Shown: positions 50,701 to 62,398, counted from the first letter of the stretch. The stretch: 64,000 bases of DNA from Rugosimonospora africana (GCF_016862975.1 NZ_BONZ01000038.1:176367-240366), one strand, 5' to 3'. Numbers and translations: made by a program. The notes: a model not told the origin generated them from the letters alone.

Positions 50701-52353
50701 CTACTTGCCCGTCGGCTTCAGGTTCAGCGCGACGACCTCGTTCGGCTCGGCCGTCCAGTACGGGTTGGAGTCGGTCGGGAAGCCGGTCACCTTGGTGCTG
50801 TTCCAGTCGCCGTAGCCCTGGTAGTAGCTCAGCACGATCCACGGGATCCCGTCGACGAACCGGCCCTCCAGCCCGGCGATGGCGGCTTTGCGCTGATCGT
50901 CGGTGGTGGCCGCGATGTAGTCGGCGAAGTACTGCGACGTCTGCGGGTCCTCCCAGCGCTCGATGTTCTCGTCGGTCACGATCGGCTGCCCGATCGGCAC
51001 CGAGTACTTCGGGTTCATCCACGCGTCGTACAGGCCGTAGGCGGTCTGGAACTCGGCGATCGGGTACCCGATGGTGGCCTGGTAGTTGCCCTTCTGGGTC
51101 AACGCGTTGATGGCGTCGACCGACACCCCGTTCACGGTCACCTTGATGCCCGCCTGCTTGAGGTTGGCCTGAATGACCTGTGCCGCGCCGACCTGCTCGG
51201 TGTACGCCGACGGGATGGTGATGCTGAACGCCAGCTGCTTGCCGCCCTTGGCGAAGTACCCGTCCGCACCCATCGTGTAGCCGTCGGCCTGCAGGATCTG
51301 CTTGGCCGCGTTGACGTCGTAGGTGTACTTCGAGTCCTTGTACTGCGGCGCGATCGAGTCGTTGAACAGCGGCAGCGGGAGCCCGATCGGGTTCGTGGCC
51401 GGCGGGCGGTTGGCCGACGCGGCGACCTGCGAGCGGTTGATGCCGTCGCTGACCGCCTTACGCACCTGCAGGTCGTTGAACGGCGCGGCCGCGTCGTTGG
51501 TGATCAGCCCGTCCGCGCCGATGACCGGCCAGAAGTGCTGGAACTGCTTGCCCTTCGCGGTGAACGTCTGGTCGATGTTGGCGATGTACGCGCTGGACCA
51601 GTCGACGTCACCCTGCACCAGCGCGGCGGCCACCGCGGTGTTGTCCTTGTACGTGACGAACCGCAGCCCGCCGATGGCCGGCTTGCCCGCCTGCCAGTAC
51701 TTCGCGTTCTTCAGCAGCGTGTACCCCTGCGGAGTGAAGCTCTTGGCGTCCAGCGTGAACGGGCCGGTGCCGACCGGGCTCGGGTCCTGGTAGGTGGTCG
51801 GGTCGGACACCTTGGACCAGACATGCTCCGGCACGATCTCCAGCTGCACGATGGTGTCGAAGTTCGGCCGGGCGTTCTTGTCGAACGTCATCACCACGGT
51901 GTTGTCGCCCTGCGCCTGGATCGAGCTGAACTCGATGCCGTTGAGGTTCAGCGCCGGGAACTTCTTGACGAGGTTGTAGCTGAAGACCACGTCGGCGCTG
52001 GTGAACGCCTGGCCGTCGGTCCACTTGACGCCCTTGCGCAGTTGCAGGGTCAGGGTCTTGCTGTCCGACGACCAGCTCCACGACTCGGCGAGCCAGGGTT
52101 TGTAGGACTCCGCGCTGATCTTGCTGACCTGCACCAGCGGCTCGTAGATCTCGAACTTCGAGCCGACGGAGTAGGCGTTGATCGGAAGGTACGGGTTGAA
52201 GACGCGCTGGACGGCGTCTCCGGTGTGCGCCAGGTTGAGGATGGGCGCGCCGTTGTTGGACGCCGACACGCTGCCGGTGCAGGCGGCGCACAGCGTCGTC
52301 GCCAGCGTGGCCACGCCGGCCAGCGCGAGCAGCCGCGCTCTCATGAATCGCAT
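50701..52353 (-). CDS. ABC importer solute-binding lipoprotein (SBP_bac_5)
   Basis: A 550-residue family 5 binding protein (oligopeptide/dipeptide/nickel or oligosaccharide type). The signal ends in lipobox LCAAC, so it is lipid-anchored at the outer face of the membrane. The family signature is NPYLPINAYSVGSKFEIYEP followed by LTLQLRKGVKWTDGQAFTSA. ATG 52353 follows GGAAGGA; a longer frame to 52413 is rejected because it would bury the signal peptide. Ligand cannot be deduced; in this sugar-rich setting an oligosaccharide or aminated sugar is as likely as a peptide. Confidence 0.88.
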   Translation of the reverse strand: MRFMRARLLALAGVATLATTLCAACTGSVSASNNGAPILNLAHTGDAVQRVFNPYLPINAYSVGSKFEIYEPLVQVSKISAESYKPWLAESWSWSSDSKTLTLQLRKGVKWTDGQAFTSADVVFSYNLVKKFPALNLNGIEFSSIQAQGDNTVVMTFDKNARPNFDTIVQLEIVPEHVWSKVSDPTTYQDPSPVGTGPFTLDAKSFTPQGYTLLKNAKYWQAGKPAIGGLRFVTYKDNTAVAAALVQGDVDWSSAYIANIDQTFTAKGKQFQHFWPVIGADGLITNDAAAPFNDLQVRKAVSDGINRSQVAASANRPPATNPIGLPLPLFNDSIAPQYKDSKYTYDVNAAKQILQADGYTMGADGYFAKGGKQLAFSITIPSAYTEQVGAAQVIQANLKQAGIKVTVNGVSVDAINALTQKGNYQATIGYPIAEFQTAYGLYDAWMNPKYSVPIGQPIVTDENIERWEDPQTSQYFADYIAATTDDQRKAAIAGLEGRFVDGIPWIVLSYYQGYGDWNSTKVTGFPTDSNPYWTAEPNEVVALNLKPTGK

Positions 52354-52460
52354 CTGCGCATTCCTTCCGTGGAGGGTGGGGTGGGGTGCATCGGGTTCGC
52401 TGGGTGGGGTCACGGGTTCTGGCTGGCGGCCGGTGCGGCCGGATCCTTTTGCGGGGGCCT

Positions 52461-52520
52461 GTCGCGGCTGGGCCCGTTAGGGGTGGGCCTGTTGCGGCTG
52501 GGCCTGTTGCGGCTGGGCCT
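52461..52520. repeat. 15-bp repeat at the end of the ATPase gene
   Basis: GTTGCGGCTGGGCCT occurs twice exactly (52491-52520), with two degenerate copies before it (from 52461). It encodes the [10 protein letters not shown] tail of the ATPase and continues past its stop. Confidence 0.7.
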
Positions 52521-53547
52521 GTTCGTGCAGCCAGCACCGGGCCCAGTGCCCGTCGCCGAGGTCGAACCGGGGCGGCGCCTCGGCCGAGCACTTCGGCATG
52601 GCGAACGGGCAGCGGGGATGGAACCGGCAGCCGGCCGGCGGATCGATGAGGCTGGGTGGGGACGCCTTGTCCGCCGGCCGGGGCGCGGCGGCGTCGCGGT
52701 CCGGATCGGGTGCGGACGCGATGAGCAGCTGGGTGTACGGGTGCGCCGCCCGTTGGGTGACCGTCTCCGCCGGGCCGCCCTCAACGAGCTGGCCGGCGTA
52801 CATGACGGTGGCCGTGTCGGCGAAGTACCGGGCGGAGGCGATGTCGTGGGTGATGTAGAGCAGCGCCAGGTTCCGTTCGGCCACCAGCCGGGCGAGCAGG
52901 TTGAGCACGCCCAGCCGGATGGACACGTCGAGCATGGAGACCGGCTCGTCGGCCAGCAGTACGGCCGGGTCGGCCGCCAGCGCGCGGGCGATCGAGATGC
53001 GCTGCCGCTGCCCGCCGGACAGCTCGTGCGGGTACTTCGCGGTGAACTGCGCGGCCGGGGTCAGCCGTACCTCGGCGAGCAGGTCGGCCATCGCCTGCTC
53101 CACCTGCGCCGAGGACTGGCCGGGGCGGTGGATGCGCAGCACCCGACCGAGGTGGTATGCGATGGTGTGCACCGGGTTGAATGACCCGAACGGGTCCTGC
53201 AGGATCAGCTGCACCTGCCCGACGTACGCGCGCAGCCGCCGGCCGCCGGGTGCCCGGACCGCCTTGCCGCGCAGCCGGATCTCCCCCGACGTCGGCTGGT
53301 ACAGCTGGGCGAGCAGCCGGGCCACGGTGGACTTGCCGGAGCCGGACTCGCCGATGACCGCGGTGACCTGACCGGCGTACAGCGCCAGGTCGACGTTCTC
53401 GACGGCGTGCACCACCCGGCGCCGGCGGTCACGCAGCCGGCGCCGCACCGCGAAGTGTTTGGTGACGCCGACCATCTCCAGGACCGGTTCGGCGCGCCGC
53501 GTGGCGGGTGCCGGGGTGACCTCGGCCGTACTGTCTACTGTGGACAC
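52477..53547 (-). CDS. ABC importer ATPase (OppF/DppF-like)
   Basis: A 356-residue ATPase. Walker A is GESGSGKST near residue 68, the Q-loop region [10 protein letters not shown], signature LSGGQRQR, Walker [13 protein letters not shown] and H-loop YITHD. The C-terminal oligopeptide-transporter domain has [15 protein letters not shown], a cluster of Cys that in OppD/F proteins can bind an Fe-S cluster. The tail is repeat-derived (Gln/Pro/Ala). It pairs with the ATPase domain of the fused protein immediately upstream (3-nt gap). Confidence 0.88.
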   Translation of the reverse strand: MSTVDSTAEVTPAPATRRAEPVLEMVGVTKHFAVRRRLRDRRRRVVHAVENVDLALYAGQVTAVIGESGSGKSTVARLLAQLYQPTSGEIRLRGKAVRAPGGRRLRAYVGQVQLILQDPFGSFNPVHTIAYHLGRVLRIHRPGQSSAQVEQAMADLLAEVRLTPAAQFTAKYPHELSGGQRQRISIARALAADPAVLLADEPVSMLDVSIRLGVLNLLARLVAERNLALLYITHDIASARYFADTATVMYAGQLVEGGPAETVTQRAAHPYTQLLIASAPDPDRDAAAPRPADKASPPSLIDPPAGCRFHPRCPFAMPKCSAEAPPRFDLGDGHWARCWLHEQAQPQQAQPQQAHP

Positions 53548-53550
53548 GAT

Positions 53551-55628
<2,078 letters not shown>

Positions 55629-55629
<1 letters not shown>

Positions 55630-56606
55630 CAGGCAGCCCGCCTTGTCCGTGGGTCGAGGAGCACGTACACGAGGTCGGCGACGAGGTTCGCGCCGAGGAC
55701 CGCGACCGTGATGATGAAGAAGATGCCCTGCATCAGCGGGTAGTCCTGACCGCCGATCGCCTGGAACAGGGTGTAGCCGATACCCGGGTAGTTGAAGACG
55801 ACCTCGGTGATGATCGAGCCGCCGACGATGAAGCCCATCGACAAGGCGAACCCGGCCAGCGACGGCAGCACCGCGTTGCGGCCGGCGTAGGTGTTCATCA
55901 CCCGGCGCCGGGAGAGCCCCTTCGCCTTGGCCAGCAGCACGTAGTCCTCGGCCAGCGTGGTGACCATCATGTTGCGCATGCCCAGCAGCCAGTACCCCAC
56001 CGAGGAGACCACGATGGTCAGTGCCGGCAGCATCGCGTGTTCCAGCACGTTGTCGATGAACGCGAAGTTGAAGCCCTGCTCGATCCCGGGCGTGTACCCG
56101 CCGGCCAGCGGGAACCAGCGCAGCTCCACGGCGAACAGGTAGACCGCGATCAGGCCGAACCAGAAGTACGGCACCGAGGTGAGGAACGTGGTGACCGGGA
56201 TGAGCCCGTCCACCCAACCGCCGCGCTTCCAACCGGCGACCGTGCCCAGCGCCGTGCCGATGACGAAGCTGAGGATCGTGCAGGCGCCGATGAGCCCGAG
56301 GGTCCACGGCAGGCCCTGACCGATGATGGTGGTGACCTTCGTGGGGTAGTTGCTGAACGAGACACCGAAGTCGCCGTGCAGCAGCCGGCTCCAGTAGTCC
56401 AGGTACTGACTCCACAGGCCCTCGTTGGTCTGCCCGTACAGCGCGCGCAGCGCGAAGACCGCGTGCGGGTCCAGGTGGCCCTGGAACCGTTGCAGCATCC
56501 GCGACACCGGGTCGCCGGGAATCATCCTGGGCAGCAGGAAGTTCAGGCTGAGCGCGACGAAGGCGGTTACCAGATAGAAGAAGGCTCGTCTCAACAGAAG
56601 CGTCAT
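55629..56606 (-). CDS. ABC importer permease (DppB-like)
   Basis: A 325-residue inner membrane permease with six helices. The N-terminal LNFLLPRMIPGDPVSRML and the EAA-type loop EDYVLLAKAKGLSRRRVM are family signatures. ATG 56606 is chosen because GGGAG lies 5 nt upstream; an ATG at 56627 lacks a ribosome site. It leads the importer operon, whose promoter must lie in 56607-56905, where a partial ROK-type box occurs (56693-56702). Confidence 0.88.
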
Positions 56607-56692
56607 CCGCACTCCCTGCCAGTGCATGCTGTCCGACTCGTGGACCGGCTGCGGCTAGACCTCGACGAAATCACTGCATACCAATAATTGGC

Positions 56693-56702
56693 CGGAAGGT
56701 TA
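56693..56702. promoter_or_regulatory. Partial ROK-type box before importer and dehydrogenase
   Basis: CGGAAGGTTA is identical to the centre of the 17-bp box at 61040-61056, but the right arm is CCGGT instead of ACGAA. It sits in the 299-bp divergent region between the DppB-like gene and the Zn dehydrogenase. AT-rich ATACCAATAATTGG lies beside it at 56678-56691. Confidence 0.4.
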
Positions 56703-56905
56703 CCGGTGCGCATACCACTTGACAAGACCTTGACGCCCCGCGCACACCGCGTCAGGGCCGAGTAACGGCCGGATACCACGAGTGCGCGGGGCTTCCCGCG
56801 GGCGAACCTTCTACAGTCCACAGAGGCCATGCGGTATCTTGAGGCATCATCGCCGTCAAGCACCGTCGTCGCCCCTCGACGCTCTCCGAAAGGTGCGTGC
56901 ATCGC

Positions 56906-57850
56906 ATGCGGTTCAGCCAGGTCATCGGCCCCAGAAGCTCCGTGGTCCTCGACGCGCCGGACCCGTCCCCAAGCGCTGGACAGGTGCTCGTCGACGTACT
57001 CGCCTGCGGCGTCTGCACGTCGGATCGGCGCGCCTGGCGTGAACAGGCGACCGCGGAGCGCCCGATCCGGCTCGGTCACGAGATTGTCGGCCGGATCGTC
57101 GAGGTGGGCTCGGACGCATCCGGCTGGCGCGTCGGCGACACGGTCACCGGCCTGGGCGGCGAGGGCTTCGCGACGCGGGCGCTGCTGGACGCCCGCAGCA
57201 TCCTGCCGGTACCGGCGGGCATCCCACCGGAGCTTGCGATCGGCGAACCGCTGGCCGTACTCGTCGAGGCGCTCGGTCGCACCGGGATCCGCCCCGGCGA
57301 CCGGGTCGCGATCGTCGGGCTCGGCTTCATGGGCCTGGCACTGGTCCAGCTGACCCGGCAACTGCTGCCCGCCACCATCATCGGGATCGACCCCGATCCG
57401 CATGCCCGGGAGCGCGGCGAGCGGGCCGGCTGCGCCGAGACGTTCGCTCCGGACGACATCCCGGCGCACTACCGCGAGGCCGGGCCGGCTTCGGAGGACC
57501 GCCGGATGGACGCCGTCCTCGAGGCGGCCGGTGTGGACAGCGCGCTGCGGGTGTCGGCCACGCTGGTCAAGCCGCACGGCGTGGTCAACGTGATCGGGTA
57601 CCACAGCAGCGGCACTGCCCAGCTGGACCTGGACCTGTGGTACAAGGGCGTGACGATCGTCAACGGGTTCTCGCCGCAGCGCCCCAGGGTCATGGCCGCC
57701 ATGGCCGAGGGGCTCGACCGGATCGCCCGACGCCAGTTCAGCTTCGCTCCGCTGGTCACCGACCGGCTCGGCCTGGACCAGGTGGACGAGGCGTTCGCGT
57801 TGATGGAGCGGCGCGAACCGGCCTTCGTCAAGTCGGTCATCGTGCCCTGA
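56906..57850 (+). CDS. Zinc-type alcohol/polyol dehydrogenase (MDR family)
   Basis: A 314-residue medium-chain dehydrogenase. The catalytic zinc site is CGVCTSDRR with GHEIVG; the four-Cys structural-zinc lobe is absent, so the protein is shorter than usual. The NAD-binding motif is VAIVGLGFMGLALVQL, with an acidic end of strand (IGIDPDPHA). It probably oxidises a sugar alcohol or inositol-like hydroxyl. ATG 56906 or GTG 56897 could start it; GAAAGG lies just upstream. It is divergent from the importer operon. Confidence 0.83.
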   Translation: MRFSQVIGPRSSVVLDAPDPSPSAGQVLVDVLACGVCTSDRRAWREQATAERPIRLGHEIVGRIVEVGSDASGWRVGDTVTGLGGEGFATRALLDARSILPVPAGIPPELAIGEPLAVLVEALGRTGIRPGDRVAIVGLGFMGLALVQLTRQLLPATIIGIDPDPHARERGERAGCAETFAPDDIPAHYREAGPASEDRRMDAVLEAAGVDSALRVSATLVKPHGVVNVIGYHSSGTAQLDLDLWYKGVTIVNGFSPQRPRVMAAMAEGLDRIARRQFSFAPLVTDRLGLDQVDEAFALMERREPAFVKSVIVP

Positions 57851-57873
57851 CCGGTCCCGAGTTCCCGTCTCCG

Positions 57874-57912
57874 GCCGCCGGCGCCGCCCCGCGGGGGCAC
57901 AGCGCCGGCGGC
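57874..57912. terminator. Terminator hairpin between convergent genes
   Basis: GCCGCCGGCGC and GCGCCGGCGGC pair as perfect 11-bp arms; the loop itself can form GCCCC-GCG-GGGGC. It separates the Zn dehydrogenase from the amine oxidase. Confidence 0.75.
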
Positions 57913-57917
57913 AGGCG

Positions 57918-59966
57918 TCAGCGGGCGTCGTGGCCGGCATGTGCCGAGCCGCCGTGCTCGTGGCCGGCGCCGTGGTCGTGGCCGCCGTGGTCCGAGCCGC
58001 CGTGGTCCGAGCCAGCGTGGTCCGAGCCAGCGTGGTCCGAGCCAGCGTGGTCGTGGCCGCCGGTGTGGCAGTGCCCCCCGGCCGGTGCCGGGACGTCCAG
58101 GGTCGGGTTCCGGTCGAAGAAGCCGACCGGTACCAGCCGGAAGCCGCAGCGTTCCACCGGCATCACCGGCCAGTCCTCCGGGCGCGGGAAGTGCGTCGGG
58201 CCGAACGTGTGCCACAGCACGATGTCGGCGCCGTCGATGTCCCGGTCGGCGGCCACGTACTCGGGCAGCCCGGCACCGCCCGGGTGCTGGTTGACGATGT
58301 CCCCGGCCGGATACCGCTGCGCCGGGTCGTACGCGGTCACCCACAGGTGCCGGGTCGCGAACCGGGCCCGGTCGTACACGGTCGACGACGGGTCGGCCAG
58401 CAGCGTCGGCGCCGGCTGCGGGTGCAGCACGAACGACACGGGCTGACCGAGGCGGTTGCGCGAGTCCGGGTTGACGACCCGCCAGACCCGGCCGAGGTCG
58501 GGCGCCGCCAACCGGGCCGCCTCGGACTCCCGGCGCAACCGGGTGACGTCGCGGACCAGCGCGTTGCCGTACGGGTTGTCCGGCCCCACCGGTACGCCAC
58601 GCACGTCGACCTCGTCCACCGCGTTGGACAGCCCGTCGACCATCATGTCCAGCCGGGCGCTGAACAGGTGCTGGTGCGCCGGACCGCCGAGGCCGGGCGC
58701 GACCTCGGGCGCGTACGGGTAGTCGCCGCCCGGGTGGCTCGACGTCCAGATGACGCCGGTCAGCTTGACCTCGAGTTCGATCGAGCCGTCCAGGTACAGG
58801 TACCAGTAGAAGCCGTAGTCGTAGTTGCCGACGGTGGCGAAGAACGAGATGACCAGCCGGCGCTGGCGTCGGGTCTGCGCCGAACCGCTGAAGATGTCGG
58901 TGTGCTTCCACAGCACGCCGAAGTCCTCCTCGTGGACGCAGATCGCGTTGCGGATCACCCGCGGCTCGCCGTGGTCGTCGGCCACCGTCGCGTCCAGGTA
59001 CGTGATGTCGCCGAGGCAGTCGCAGCCCAGCTCCAGCGAGTTGGCGAACTTGCCCACCAGGTACTCGCCGGTGTCGAAGTAGTTCTGGAAGAACCGGGCC
59101 GGGGTCGGATCGCCGTACGGGACCACCATCTCGGCCACCGAGGCGCGGTAGAGCACCGGGCGGCGGCGTCCGCCGTCGTCGTAGCACACCTGGTGCAGCG
59201 ACAGCCCCTCCCGGGCGTCGAACCCGATGCGCAGCGACCAGTTCTGCCACTCCAGGTAGGTGCCGTCGAGGGTGAAGCTCGGGCCCTCCGGCTGGGTGAT
59301 CTCGATGGGACGCAGCGTGGTACGGGGTGGTCCGGCCACCGCGGGGTCGTCGTAGTCGCCGGACTCCCCCGGTACCGGCAGGTCCTGCGCGTCGACCACG
59401 TCGAGCACCCGCCGGGCCACCAGGTCGACATAGGCCACCACGCCGTCCACCGGGTGCGCCCAGGCCAGGTCCTTCTCGTGCTCCTGCACGAAGGCCAGTA
59501 CCCGCACCAGCCGCCGGCCCGCTTCGCCGTCCAGCCCGTACGAGCCGGCGGTCAGCGGGCAGGCACGCACCTTGCCCAGGTCGGTCAGGCCGCGCCGGGC
59601 CATCGCCGCGCCCCATCGCGGATCGGCGCGCACCACCTCGTCGGCGGTGACGAAGTCCTGGTCCAGGATCGGCGCCTGCCCGTCCCGTACCGGGTCCAGC
59701 CGGCGCTGGGAAACCACCTCGCCCCGGTCGAGGCTCACCACGACGTCGTCGAGGTCCCCGGTGGTCACGTCGATGAGAAACGCCCGCACGCTGCGCGCGA
59801 CCGGGTCGCCGGACTGGTAGGCGAGGACGTCGCCCTTGTGCGGTTCGTCCAGACCGGCGTACGCGAACCTGGTCGCGTCGCCGAGCAGTCCCGCTGTGCG
59901 CAGGATGTCCCGGGTGGCCCGGTACTCCTCCGCGCTGACCGGGTCGAGGGGGTGGGTCGCGGTCAT
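57918..59966 (-). CDS. Copper amine oxidase with His-rich tail
   Basis: A 682-residue quinone amine oxidase that converts a primary amine to the aldehyde, ammonia and H2O2. The TPQ precursor tyrosine is in NYDYGFYW, the base Asp in YFDTGEYLVG, and copper ligands include HQHLF and a later HTFGPTHFPRPEDWPVMP segment. The last ~55 residues are a His/Gly/Asp tail (HDHAGSDHAGSDHAGSDHGG) encoded by 15-bp tandem repeats, suited to copper storage. There is no signal peptide, so it is probably cytosolic. It overlaps the BadF-type kinase (ATGA, 59963-59966). Confidence 0.9.
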   Translation of the reverse strand: MTATHPLDPVSAEEYRATRDILRTAGLLGDATRFAYAGLDEPHKGDVLAYQSGDPVARSVRAFLIDVTTGDLDDVVVSLDRGEVVSQRRLDPVRDGQAPILDQDFVTADEVVRADPRWGAAMARRGLTDLGKVRACPLTAGSYGLDGEAGRRLVRVLAFVQEHEKDLAWAHPVDGVVAYVDLVARRVLDVVDAQDLPVPGESGDYDDPAVAGPPRTTLRPIEITQPEGPSFTLDGTYLEWQNWSLRIGFDAREGLSLHQVCYDDGGRRRPVLYRASVAEMVVPYGDPTPARFFQNYFDTGEYLVGKFANSLELGCDCLGDITYLDATVADDHGEPRVIRNAICVHEEDFGVLWKHTDIFSGSAQTRRQRRLVISFFATVGNYDYGFYWYLYLDGSIELEVKLTGVIWTSSHPGGDYPYAPEVAPGLGGPAHQHLFSARLDMMVDGLSNAVDEVDVRGVPVGPDNPYGNALVRDVTRLRRESEAARLAAPDLGRVWRVVNPDSRNRLGQPVSFVLHPQPAPTLLADPSSTVYDRARFATRHLWVTAYDPAQRYPAGDIVNQHPGGAGLPEYVAADRDIDGADIVLWHTFGPTHFPRPEDWPVMPVERCGFRLVPVGFFDRNPTLDVPAPAGGHCHTGGHDHAGSDHAGSDHAGSDHGGSDHGGHDHGAGHEHGGSAHAGHDAR
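57976..58065. repeat. 15-bp repeats encoding the amine oxidase tail
   Basis: TCCGAGCCAGCGTGG is repeated four times in tandem at 57991-58050 (three exact), with degenerate units on both sides. On the coding strand each unit gives five residues (HAGSD). Confidence 0.88.
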
Positions 59967-60916
59967 CGGATTCCTCCGGTTCCAGCCGGTTCGGCGGCCT
60001 CGGTACCGTCCCGCCCCAGGCGGCTGGCCAACTCCAGCGCGCCGAGGACGGGCGGGCGGTCCAGGAATTGCAGGACGCTCGACGGCTGGTGCTCGCGCAC
60101 CGCGTCGAGAAACGCCCGGCGCAGCCGGGGCTGCACCAGGATCACGGTGCCGCCGGCGACGATCTGGGCGGCCGCCGCGCCGCGCCCGGCCAGCCGGTCG
60201 ACCAGCAGGGCGAGCTGCTGCCCGGCCTGCGTGACGACCCCGGCGGCCAGCGCGGAACCCTCGTCGGCGGCCAGGAACACCTGCTCGGCGTGGCTGCCCA
60301 GGGACGCGGCCGAGTCGGCGGTCGACACCGCGAGAGCCAGCTCGGCGCCCTCGGTGACGCCGAACGCGGCCATGAGCCGGCGGCCGAGCGGGTCCAGGGC
60401 GCCGCCCAGGTCCAGTTCGGTGAGCACGGCCCGGGTGGCCTCCCGGATCAGCCCGGCCGAGCTGCCCTCGTCGCCGAGGATCCAGCCCCAGCCGCCGGCG
60501 GTCAGCAGCTCGCCCCGCGCGTCACGGGCCACCGCGATCGCGCCGGTACCGGCGATGACCCCGATACCCTCGGTCAGGCCGGTGGCCGCGGTGACCAGTT
60601 CGGCGTCGTTGACCACGCGCAGCGGGCCGGTGAAGTACCGGCGCAGCTCGGCCGCGAACGCGTCGCACTGGGCCGTGGTGTCGCACCCGTGCGCGCCGAC
60701 GGCCATCGGCCAGGCCAGCGCGTCGCTGCCCAGCCACTCGACGACCAGCCGGTGCACGCCGCGTGCGTTGTGCGGAAAGGAGTGGGTGCGCCATGAGGTC
60801 GTGTCGACGTACCGCTCGCTCCGCAGGATGTTTCCGGCACCGAGGGCGAGGTGGGTCTTGGTGCCACCGACGTCGATGCCGATAGTACGGGGCGGGTCCG
60901 GTTGAGCGACCGTCAT
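59963..60916 (-). CDS. BadF/BadG-type ATPase, N-acetylglucosamine kinase-like
   Basis: A 317-residue sugar-kinase-fold protein. The phosphate-1 motif is GIDVGGTKTHLALG, phosphate-2 VIAGTGAIAVA, followed by GGWGWILGDEGSSAGL, which is typical of eukaryotic-type GlcNAc kinases, and a late adenosine motif VAGGTVILVQP. It most likely phosphorylates an amino sugar that the SIS-domain protein then processes. ATG 60916 is chosen because the longer frame (60976) crosses a likely promoter. It leads a two-gene operon with the amine oxidase. Confidence 0.83.
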   Translation of the reverse strand: MTVAQPDPPRTIGIDVGGTKTHLALGAGNILRSERYVDTTSWRTHSFPHNARGVHRLVVEWLGSDALAWPMAVGAHGCDTTAQCDAFAAELRRYFTGPLRVVNDAELVTAATGLTEGIGVIAGTGAIAVARDARGELLTAGGWGWILGDEGSSAGLIREATRAVLTELDLGGALDPLGRRLMAAFGVTEGAELALAVSTADSAASLGSHAEQVFLAADEGSALAAGVVTQAGQQLALLVDRLAGRGAAAAQIVAGGTVILVQPRLRRAFLDAVREHQPSSVLQFLDRPPVLGALELASRLGRDGTEAAEPAGTGGIR

Positions 60917-61039
60917 TGTTTTTGTCACCGAACTTCTACTCGGAGGGACAGTGGCGCGCCCGGCTCGCCGGGCCATGCGGAAGGGCTGTTCAGGCCGGAG
61001 AGAGGTGCCGAGGGGTCGGTCGACTGAGGCCGCCCAACG

Positions 61040-61056
61040 TTCGGAAGGTTAACGAA
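61040..61056. promoter_or_regulatory. ROK-type operator before the ROK gene
   Basis: TTCGGAAGGTTAACGAA has TTCG/CGAA arms and differs from the box at 40261-40277 by one base. It lies between the divergent kinase and ROK genes, where a repressor could control both. The 330-bp gap also holds two hairpin elements and GAGGAGG. Confidence 0.65.
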
Positions 61057-61107
61057 CTCTGGTCGCGAGAGCAATGGCGCGCGGCTTACTATGCTTACCG
61101 TGGCAAA

Positions 61108-61157
61108 CGACCGGTCCGGGTCGTGGCGCGGCGCCGGACGCCGGGCCGGACCGGTCG
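61108..61157. repeat. 52-bp hairpin element, diverged copy
   Basis: Begins CGACCGGTCCGGGTCG and ends GGGCCGGACCGGTCG, about 50 bp. Its outer arms are more perfectly self-complementary than in other copies, as if corrected by compensatory change. Confidence 0.7.
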
Positions 61158-61163
61158 GATGGG

Positions 61164-61215
61164 CGACTGGTCTGGGTCGCGGCGCGGCGACAGACGCGCC
61201 GAGCCAGACTGGTCG
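61164..61215. repeat. 52-bp hairpin element, best-preserved copy
   Basis: Begins CGACTGGTCTGGGTCG and ends CGAGCCAGACTGGTCG. Inner arms GGCGCG/CGCGCC enclose GCGACAGA. It matches the reverse complement of the copy at 22158-22209 at 51 of 52 positions. Confidence 0.9.
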
Positions 61216-61246
61216 GAGTCAACCTCTCCGGCCCACGAGGAGGATC

Positions 61247-62398
61247 ATGAAGACGACTGCGCCGCGGACCGACTACGACCTGGCGACCAGCGCCCGTGCT
61301 GTTCTGCGCGCGCTGGCCACGGCCGGACCGGCGACCCGGCCGCAGCTGGGCGACGCGCTCAGTCTCTCGAAGCCGACCATGTCCACGGCGATCGCCGAGC
61401 TGGCCGACTACGGGTTGGTGACCAGCCAGGGCTCGACCCGGGGCGCGACCGGTCGCAGCGCGGTGCTGTATTCGGTCGCCCCGGCGGCCGGCCACGTGCT
61501 GGGCATCGAGGCGGGTTCGACCCGGGTACGGGTCAGCGCGCACGCCATGGACGGCCGGCAGATCGCCACGGCCGAGGAGCGCATGTCCAGCCGGGCCCGC
61601 CGGGTCACCCCGACCGTGGTCTCCGCCGTGCAGCGGATCAGCGAGCGGATCCGGGACGCGGTCGGCGACGACAACGGCCCGCTGCGCGATGTGGTCATCG
61701 CCGCGCCCACGCTGCCCTCGACCGGCCGGGACACCGGCCTGCAAGCCGACGGCGTCGAGCGGCTCGACCAGCTCCTGCCGCTGCCCGGCAGCGTCCCGGT
61801 GACCATCGAGAACAACGTCAACTGCGCGGCCGTCGCGGAGCACCGGGTGGGCGCCGCCCGGGGGCACGACAACTTCGTCTACCTCCAGGTCGGCGTGAAG
61901 ATCGGCCTCGGGGTGGTGGTCAACGGCGCGCTGCTGCGCGGTTTCCACGGCGCCGCCGGCGAGGTCGCCATGCTTCCGTTCCCGTGGTCGCGCGCGGACA
62001 CGCCGCGGCGGGCGGAGCTGGAGGGATACCTGGGCTCGGCCGCCCTGATGGCCCGGTGCCAGCGCGACTGGGACGACAGCCACGGGCCGGCGCCGCGCGA
62101 CGCCGAGCGGTTGTTCGCCGCCGCGGCCAGCGGCAACGAGGCGGCCCGGCGGATCGTGGACGCGCACGGCCGGGACATCGGGCGCCTGGTCGTCGGCGTG
62201 ATGGGCGTGGTCGACCCGGGGTTGGTCGTGCTCGGCGGCGGCGTGGGACAGAACCAGCTCCTGCTGCCGGAGGTGCGGCGCACCATCGCCGAACTGGCCT
62301 GGAACACCGAGGTCACGGTCGGCGCCCTGGGCGACTACGCGACGGTGCAGGGGGCCGTGCACATGGCCATCGGCCGCGCGCTGGCCCGGATGGTGTGA
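61247..62398 (+). CDS. ROK-family transcriptional repressor
   Basis: A 383-residue regulator. The N-terminal winged helix (about 10-75) has TRPQLGDALSLSKPTMSTAI; the ROK sugar-binding domain has HVLGIEAGSTRVRVS, ENNVNCAAVAEHR, and LGVVVNGALLRGFHGAAGEV. The full CXCGXXGC zinc motif of ROK kinases is missing, as in many regulators. ATG 61247 follows GAGGAGG. The box at 61040-61056 suggests autoregulation, and copies near other promoters suggest it controls the catabolic island. Confidence 0.87.
   Translation: MKTTAPRTDYDLATSARAVLRALATAGPATRPQLGDALSLSKPTMSTAIAELADYGLVTSQGSTRGATGRSAVLYSVAPAAGHVLGIEAGSTRVRVSAHAMDGRQIATAEERMSSRARRVTPTVVSAVQRISERIRDAVGDDNGPLRDVVIAAPTLPSTGRDTGLQADGVERLDQLLPLPGSVPVTIENNVNCAAVAEHRVGAARGHDNFVYLQVGVKIGLGVVVNGALLRGFHGAAGEVAMLPFPWSRADTPRRAELEGYLGSAALMARCQRDWDDSHGPAPRDAERLFAAAASGNEAARRIVDAHGRDIGRLVVGVMGVVDPGLVVLGGGVGQNQLLLPEVRRTIAELAWNTEVTVGALGDYATVQGAVHMAIGRALARMV

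Noticed and set aside
57930..60905. A ~990-codon plus-strand frame opposite the amine oxidase and kinase
   Set aside because: The opposite strand encodes two clear enzymes with catalytic motifs; the frame is an artefact of high GC.
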